From assembly GCA_017403885.1 (NCBI GenBank), contig JAFRDM010000025.1, positions 1 to 35,891 on the forward strand: a stretch of 35,891 bases of DNA. Direction: 5' to 3'. Source of the stretch: Oscillospiraceae bacterium. Lineage in GTDB: Bacteria > Bacillota > Clostridia > Oscillospirales > Oscillospiraceae. The position numbers and the translations under genes are program-made. Within the stretch, counting starts at the first letter, position 1. Each line of letters begins with the position of its first letter. The notes under the pieces are model-generated. The model ran no database searches. It was not told the origin of the DNA and worked only from the letters and a program-made list of their open reading frames with translations. Below, piece by piece: positions 31,720 to 35,891 of the stretch.

Positions 31720-32172
31720 ATGATTATCCAAACCGCTGTGATCAAAGCCGTCTGTATCAGCGAAAGAAAAGGGCAGCAGAAGCATCCGGTCGAGAGCGTA
31801 CATCTCCGGCCGGAGCACGGGATCGACGGGGACGCCCACGCCGGCAACTGGCACCGGCAGGTCAGCCTGCTCGGTCAGGAGAGCGTGGATCGTCTGCAGG
31901 AGAAAATCAGCATCCCTCTTTTCCCCGGAGCTTTTGCCGAAAATATATTGTGCGAAGGGATCGAGCTGTACAAGCTCCCGGTCGGAACTAGGCTGCGGGT
32001 CGGCACGGCTCTGTGCGAGGTGACGCAGATCGGCAAGGAATGTCACTCCGATTGCGCGATCCGCCGGCAGGCGGGAGACTGCGTCATGCCGCGCGAGGGC
32101 ATCTTTGCGATCGTCCTCACGGAGGGCGAGGCCAAGGCCGGCGACCTTGTTGTGCTCGAAGGAAATGACTGA
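31720..32172 (+). CDS. MOSC domain-containing protein
   Basis: A 150-residue single MOSC domain, the fold that binds sulfurated molybdenum cofactor. Typical segments are the start AVIKAVCISERKGQQKHPV, HGIDGDAHAGNWHRQVSLL, PGAFAENI and the Cys-containing GKECHSDCAIRR that includes the likely persulfide Cys. GGAGG lies 9 bases before the ATG. It converges with the XdhC-family gene, whose role in sulfurating or inserting molybdenum cofactor is related, suggesting the same pathway. No molybdenum hydroxylase subunit is in the window. Confidence 0.92.
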   Translation: MIIQTAVIKAVCISERKGQQKHPVESVHLRPEHGIDGDAHAGNWHRQVSLLGQESVDRLQEKISIPLFPGAFAENILCEGIELYKLPVGTRLRVGTALCEVTQIGKECHSDCAIRRQAGDCVMPREGIFAIVLTEGEAKAGDLVVLEGND

Positions 32173-32212
32173 GCTGGGGGAAACCTCCGGGGTACAGGAT
32201 GAGATAAAGAAC

Positions 32213-32250
32213 AGGGAAGGCGTCTGCCGCGAGGGGCAGACGCCTTCCCT
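32213..32250. terminator. Long hairpin between the MOSC and XdhC genes
   Basis: AGGGAAGGCGTCTGCC (32213-32228) pairs perfectly with GGCAGACGCCTTCCCT (32235-32250). The flanks are T-poor, but the position between convergent genes suggests a bidirectional terminator. Confidence 0.75.
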
Positions 32251-32265
32251 GCTGTTGTTCACCTG

Positions 32266-33186
32266 TCAGTTTCCGATATCCTCGATGAGAACGCGCATCT
32301 TCCCTCCGCAGACCATGCCTTCCTCTTCCGCGATGTCGTTGGTCATGTCCACTTCGATGATTTTTGCCTGTCCGGTTCCGATCAGATGCCGCGCCGCCGT
32401 CATGACCTCCGCCTCTCCGCAGCCGCCCCCGACGGTGCCGATCGTTCTTCCGAGGCTGTCCATGACCATGATCGCGCCCGATTCCACCGGCGTCGAGCCC
32501 ATCGTAGAGATCACCGTCATGAGCGCGGCCGGGGCTTTGCCTTCTGCGAGGAAGCGCAGCAGCTCAAAGTTGGTGTCCGTCCGTTCCAGCACGGCGTCGT
32601 CTTCTTCCGCGGGATGGCTGCGCCGATGCTGCACCAGCTCCGCACAGATGGAGACCGCGATCTCAGCCGGCGTCTCCGCACCGATTTTCAGCCCGATCGG
32701 CGTGTGGATGGCAGCGAGCTTTTGGGCGTCAAAACCCTCCTCGCGCAGAAGCCCCAGCAGACCCGTCACGCGCCGGCGCGAGCCGATCATGCCGAGATAG
32801 GAGGGATACTCGCCCCGCAGGATCTGCCGGAGGCATTCGCCGTCCCAGCGGTGGCCGCGCGTGATCACGCAGACATAATCCGAAGGCCGGATCTGCAAGT
32901 CCTCGATCGCCCTGGCAAAGCTCTCGCAGATCACCTGCGCGGCGTCGGGAAAGCGGGCGCTGTTGGCAAAGCTCGGCCGGTCGTCCGCCACAGTCACGGC
33001 AAAGTCGAGCATGGACGCCATTTTGCACAGCGGGACAGCAATATGACCGCCGCCGAGCAGGATCAGCCGTTCCTCCGGGATAAAGCGCCGGACATAGCGC
33101 TCCCCGTCTATTTCTTTTGTGATCTCCGAGGCGCGTCCGGCCCCGGTCTCCCGAAGCACGCGGGTGAAATCTTCCTGTATCGTCAT
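32266..33186 (-). CDS. XdhC/CoxI-family molybdenum cofactor maturation protein, Rossmann domain first
   Basis: A 306-residue protein needed for insertion of sulfurated molybdenum cofactor into hydroxylases. The Rossmann (XdhC C-terminal type) domain is at the N-terminus: LILLGGGHIAVPLCKMAS, VTVADDRPSFANSARFP, and YLGMIGSRRRV. The CoxI domain follows at the C-terminus, with STMGSTPVESGAIMVMDSLGRTIGTVGGGCGEAEV. In most XdhC proteins the order is reversed. The ATG at 33186 is preceded by AAGGAAG; a longer frame is basic and unlike the family. It follows the yjjW stop by 16 bases. Target enzyme not in the window. Confidence 0.92.
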   Translation of the reverse strand: MTIQEDFTRVLRETGAGRASEITKEIDGERYVRRFIPEERLILLGGGHIAVPLCKMASMLDFAVTVADDRPSFANSARFPDAAQVICESFARAIEDLQIRPSDYVCVITRGHRWDGECLRQILRGEYPSYLGMIGSRRRVTGLLGLLREEGFDAQKLAAIHTPIGLKIGAETPAEIAVSICAELVQHRRSHPAEEDDAVLERTDTNFELLRFLAEGKAPAALMTVISTMGSTPVESGAIMVMDSLGRTIGTVGGGCGEAEVMTAARHLIGTGQAKIIEVDMTNDIAEEEGMVCGGKMRVLIEDIGN

Positions 33187-33202
33187 GATATCGCTTCCTT
33201 GT

Positions 33203-34045
33203 CTATACAACATACGCCTTTTTCGCGCCAAGGCCGCGGGCGAGCAGCGCAAAGCGCTCGGCGTACCCGGCTTCGGTCTCGAACTCGCCGAGCAGCTTCT
33301 GATACTTCTCCCGCACACCATAGGGACGGTAGCGGATGATTTTGTAAAAGCAGTTGTCACGGATGTGCTCCGCCACATAGCGAACGGTTTCCTCGTTCTC
33401 CCGGTCACGGCCCGGGAAGATGACCGTCCGCACCTCATAGAGCTTCCCGACAGAGAGCAGATAATCGAGATTTTTGAGCACGATCTCCCGCGGATGGGAG
33501 ATCAGTTTCTCGCTCCACGCTTTCTCTACAGCCTTGACGTCGAGCATCACACCCTCTGAAACCGTCAGCACGCGGGGGTCGCGCTCGAAATCGAACGATC
33601 CGTTGGAGTCGACCAGGCAGCTCTTGCCGAGCTTGCGCACCTCGGTGAAGAGCGCAATGAGGAACTCGTTGTGCAGCGTGCATTCCCCGCCCGAGGTGGT
33701 GATCCCCTCGATATAGGGCGCGGCGCGGCGGACTTCCCCGAGCAGATCTTCCACCGTCATCCAGCGGATCCTCGGCGAGGCGTCGTGCGGGCAAATCTTG
33801 ATGCAGCTGTCGCATTGGACGCATTTCGCGCTGTCCCAGACGACCTGTCCCCTTTCATCAAAGCCCAGCGCCCCGGCGGGACATTTCTCCACGCACAGCC
33901 CGCAGCTGCGGCAGAGATGGATGGTCTCGGGATTGTGGCAGAACAGGCAGTTGAAAGGGCAGCCCTGAAAGAAGATCGCGGTCCTGTTGCCCGGCCCGTC
34001 TACATTCGAAAAGGGGATGATCTTATTGACCGGCGCTTTCATCAT
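33203..34045 (-). CDS. yjjW: YjjW-type glycyl-radical enzyme activase
   Basis: A 280-residue radical SAM protein that makes the glycyl radical on its partner. The radical SAM cluster motif is CPFNCLFC (CxxxCxxC). Two ferredoxin-like 4Fe-4S motifs follow, CRSCGLCVEKCP and CVQCDSCIKICP, inserted between the SAM motif and the rest of the barrel, as in other glycyl-radical activases. ITTSGGECTLH binds SAM. It overlaps the end of the glycyl-radical enzyme by 23 bases, so it is co-translated with yjjI. ATG at 34045 or 34042 are both possible; no strong ribosome site is seen. Confidence 0.93.
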   Translation of the reverse strand: MMKAPVNKIIPFSNVDGPGNRTAIFFQGCPFNCLFCHNPETIHLCRSCGLCVEKCPAGALGFDERGQVVWDSAKCVQCDSCIKICPHDASPRIRWMTVEDLLGEVRRAAPYIEGITTSGGECTLHNEFLIALFTEVRKLGKSCLVDSNGSFDFERDPRVLTVSEGVMLDVKAVEKAWSEKLISHPREIVLKNLDYLLSVGKLYEVRTVIFPGRDRENEETVRYVAEHIRDNCFYKIIRYRPYGVREKYQKLLGEFETEAGYAERFALLARGLGAKKAYVV

Positions 34046-35552
34046 GCTGCTGCACCCTGCGGTCGAGCGCGTGGCCGCCGTCCTGCGCGCCCATGCCGAA
34101 GACCGTGACGTTATTGAGCGACTGCTTCTTTAAGCGCAGCTTCTCGATCTCGCTCTTTTTGACGAGATAGCCCGTGACGCGCACGACGTCGTTGTTCTCG
34201 AGATAGCCGGAGAAATAGCGCAGGCCGTTCGAGAGCGAGCCCTTGATGATCGCGAGGACCGCCTCGGGGGTCTTGAGCCAGGTCTCTTCAAATTTGAAAA
34301 TATCGCCCGTGCCGGTGGGGAAATAGGGGTGGAACTTCTCGTTGACCTCGAGTTGCTCGAGCATCGTCGGCTCCACGCCGATGGGGATGCGCGTGCCGGG
34401 CGAGTCATCCATACCGTCCGTATCGATGCCTACCTGGGCGTGCAGGCGGTAGCGATGGCCGTAGGCGTCGCAGTAGGGCGCCTCGTGGGCGGCCACGCGC
34501 GCGTCGATCGCATCCATGATTTTTAAACCGAGGGCGGTGGCCTCCTCGTTCATGCCGAAGCCCTTCTTCTTGTCTGTGATGCCGAGCAGATGATTGCAGC
34601 ACTCGGCCAGACCCACCACGCCGAACATACCGGTGAAGTTCTCCTGCCTGACGAAGCCCTCGGTAACGAGGAAGTTGGTCTTGAAGAAGCTCGACTGCTC
34701 GACGATGAACTTCACGCGCTTGTCCATGTATTCGAGCTGGAGGTCGATATGGCGCGGCAGCTCGCGCTCAAGGAAATCCTCGGGGCTCCCGGCGCCCAGA
34801 GCACACTCGTACAGGCGCAGGCGCGGCAAGGTGTAGCCGCCGCCTCCGATGCTCAGGCCATTGTAGCAGGAGGCGATGGCATAACGCTCGCCCCACTCTT
34901 TGACGAACATGCGGTGGTTGGCAAAGGAGGGCTTGGCGGTTTTCAGCATGCACCGCACGCAGGCCAGAGCAAAGTCGTCGCTGGTCTTCTCCGGGTCATA
35001 TTTCAGCGTCAGGTTCGGGATGGCCAGCTGCATCTCCTCGGTCAGCTCCAGCAGGATGCGCCCGGTCACACTATCCTCGGGGCCGATGTCGGCGTGGACA
35101 AAGGAGTCGGTCTGCACGCGGTCGATATTGCGCAGAAACAGACCCAGCACCTTCTTGGCGAAAGCGCGGTCCTCCTTGCGCACAAAGGGCTCCAGCAGCT
35201 TGTCCAGATCGCCCAGATACACCGGGAAGGAGGTGATCGAGGGGACGTGGCAGTAGAAGATCTCCAGCGCGTTCACGGCCTCGAGCAGATCCTTCGGCGG
35301 CTCCAGCCCCAGGAATGTGCAGCCCTTTTGGAAGAGCAGCTCGTAGTCCGGGCATATGTAACGCGGGCGATAGGGCATCACACCCTCGTTGAGGTCGCAG
35401 AGCGCGCCCTTTCTCTTTGCCTCGTAGTATTCATCGGAATAGCGCAGGGAATCGTCGGTGCTCTCTCCGAGGCGGGCCAGGGCGAGCAGCTCCTGATGGT
35501 AGGTCAGGGTCGGGTCCTGGATAATGTTCAAGGCTTCGGACAAAGGAATCAT
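34023..35552 (-). CDS. yjjI: YjjI-type glycyl-radical enzyme
   Basis: A 509-residue enzyme of the YjjI group, whose reaction is not established. The match to E. coli YjjI is strong: GVMPYRPRYICPDYELL, FYCHVPSITSFPVYLGDLD, FVHADIGPEDSVTGRILL, SSFFKTNFLVTEGFV. The glycyl-radical loop VRVTGYLVKKSEIEKLR is near the C-terminus, so the radical Gly is the G of VTGY. The active-site Cys region reads IASCYNGLSIGGGG. The ATG at 35552 directly abuts AGGAGG; a TTG nine bases further has better spacing and may be the true start. The promoter at 35612-35641 fits it. Fermentation function is likely. Confidence 0.93.
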   Translation of the reverse strand: MIPLSEALNIIQDPTLTYHQELLALARLGESTDDSLRYSDEYYEAKRKGALCDLNEGVMPYRPRYICPDYELLFQKGCTFLGLEPPKDLLEAVNALEIFYCHVPSITSFPVYLGDLDKLLEPFVRKEDRAFAKKVLGLFLRNIDRVQTDSFVHADIGPEDSVTGRILLELTEEMQLAIPNLTLKYDPEKTSDDFALACVRCMLKTAKPSFANHRMFVKEWGERYAIASCYNGLSIGGGGYTLPRLRLYECALGAGSPEDFLERELPRHIDLQLEYMDKRVKFIVEQSSFFKTNFLVTEGFVRQENFTGMFGVVGLAECCNHLLGITDKKKGFGMNEEATALGLKIMDAIDARVAAHEAPYCDAYGHRYRLHAQVGIDTDGMDDSPGTRIPIGVEPTMLEQLEVNEKFHPYFPTGTGDIFKFEETWLKTPEAVLAIIKGSLSNGLRYFSGYLENNDVVRVTGYLVKKSEIEKLRLKKQSLNNVTVFGMGAQDGGHALDRRVQQHDESAGQ

Positions 35553-35611
35553 CCTCCTAACAGTTCTGATATGCATCCAACATCATGATCATGCGAAAGC
35601 TGGATGCTCCT

Positions 35612-35641
35612 ATAATACCATCCGGCGCGTTTTTTTGTCTA
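35612..35641 (-). promoter_or_regulatory. Promoter of yjjI
   Basis: On the minus strand TAGACA (35641-35636), 18-base spacer and TATTAT (35617-35612) with an extended TGG. The -10 lies in a small palindrome GGATGNTCC/GGNATCC-like (35602-35622). Confidence 0.6.
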
Positions 35642-35749
35642 TGAATATTTGTCCAGAAAGTGATGCCGGACACCGTCCCTTTTATACGCTATCAGCGTGC
35701 TGCCCTGAGACAGCAGATATTCTTTTAGTTGATTCAGTTTTTCGCTCAT
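35639..35749 (-). CDS. Tiny ORF after the DsrE-like gene
   Basis: A 36-codon ORF with ATG 6 bases after the DsrE-like stop. It reads like real protein (LNQLKEYLLSQGSTLIAYKR), and its opening resembles the start of DUF1893-type proteins, but it ends early. No ribosome site is visible. It overlaps the -35 box of the yjjI promoter at its 3' end. It may be a truncated gene remnant or a small gene coupled to its neighbour. Confidence 0.4.
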   Translation of the reverse strand: MSEKLNQLKEYLLSQGSTLIAYKRDGVRHHFLDKYS

Positions 35750-35755
35750 TGTCAT

Positions 35756-35891
35756 TCAGATAAACAAACTCATATCCGACTGCTCGCCGGATCCCAGGAA
35801 AGTGGAAACACCGCCCAGCTCCACGCCGTCGATCAGTTCTTCCTTCCTGATCCCCATGATGTCCATGGACATCTGGCAAGCCACCAGCCGC
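35756..35891 (-). CDS. DsrE/DsrF-like sulfur-relay domain, 5' part outside window
   Basis: The last 44 codons of a gene that enters the window from the right. The sequence contains LVACQMSMDIMGIRKEELIDGVELGGVSTFL, given here by its key part ACQMSMDIMGI: this is the C-terminal signature of DsrE/DsrF-like proteins with the conserved Cys. Such domains occur alone or at the end of NADH-dependent CoA-disulfide reductase fusions; which applies cannot be told from the visible part. The sulfur-transfer theme fits the neighbouring MOSC and XdhC proteins only loosely. Confidence 0.8.
   Translation of the reverse strand, partial: RLVACQMSMDIMGIRKEELIDGVELGGVSTFLGSGEQSDMSLFI

Noticed and set aside
29980-32262. 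A longer ligase start reaching across the MOSC gene
   Set aside because: The extra 233 codons run antisense to the MOSC gene and through a terminator hairpin, and the region before the adenylating domain has no family match.
1-35891. CRISPR arrays, insertion sequences, prophage genes or rRNA/tRNA genes
   Set aside because: No regularly spaced repeats, transposase or integrase motifs, or RNA gene cores were found on either strand.

Overview
The window comes from a high-GC, spore-forming Clostridia genome, most likely Oscillospiraceae (Flavonifractor/Intestinimonas/Oscillibacter-like gut bacteria). Grounds are spo0A with a cluster of 0A boxes, a SAM-I (S-box) riboswitch, an EF-P with Lys at the tip, a DUF951 protein after rarA, a CD1247-type zinc-ribbon protein, a phosphate butyryltransferase-type enzyme, and Firmicutes-like signals (AGGAGG ribosome sites, extended -10 boxes, GC stem plus T-run terminators). 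No tRNA, rRNA, CRISPR array, insertion sequence or prophage was seen.

Layout. 1-7.5 kb: the start of a D,D-carboxypeptidase on the minus strand, then plus-strand genes for an OmpR-type response regulator, its histidine kinase, an M24 aminopeptidase, EF-P, a zinc-ribbon protein, RarA and DUF951. 7.5-11.3 kb (minus): a MotA/ZorA-like and MotB/ZorB-like membrane motor pair, a CBM9-like protein and an M42 peptidase. 11.4-13.4 kb: a PadR/DUF2812 pair and a phosphate acyltransferase. 13.5-19.7 kb (minus): one long operon behind a SAM-I riboswitch, encoding ECF S component, fused ECF ATPases, EcfT, MetK, a small membrane protein, thiamine pyrophosphokinase and a zinc-ribbon Bax-inhibitor-1 protein. 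19.8-23.5 kb: a lipoprotein, a barnase-like ribonuclease, spo0A and an alpha/beta hydrolase. 24.0-28.8 kb: a sulfur-assimilation block with an Rrf2 regulator and, on the minus strand, metY, a B3/B4-domain protein, cysK and a serine acetyltransferase. 28.8-31.6 kb (minus): DUF2889-like protein, acyl carrier protein and AMP-forming ligase. 31.7-35.9 kb: a MOSC protein, an XdhC-family protein, the YjjW/YjjI glycyl-radical pair, a tiny ORF and the end of a DsrE-like gene.

The most exciting part is the sulfur block, which carries two separate cysteine-codon-rich upstream ORFs. One (26304-26366) ends just before cysK. Its Cys-Cys-Pro-Cys codons lie in a 9-base arm exactly complementary to a segment overlapping the cysK Shine-Dalgarno, as expected of a cysteine-sensing translational attenuator. 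The other (28663-28743) has 5 Cys and 5 Met among 26 residues, has a strong promoter and ribosome site, and is followed by an intrinsic terminator upstream of metY, as expected of a transcriptional attenuator. With the SAM riboswitch on the ECF-metK operon, the window holds three distinct leader-type sensors of sulfur amino-acid status. Protein functions are inferred from recognisable motifs; the regulatory mechanisms are inferred from sequence only.
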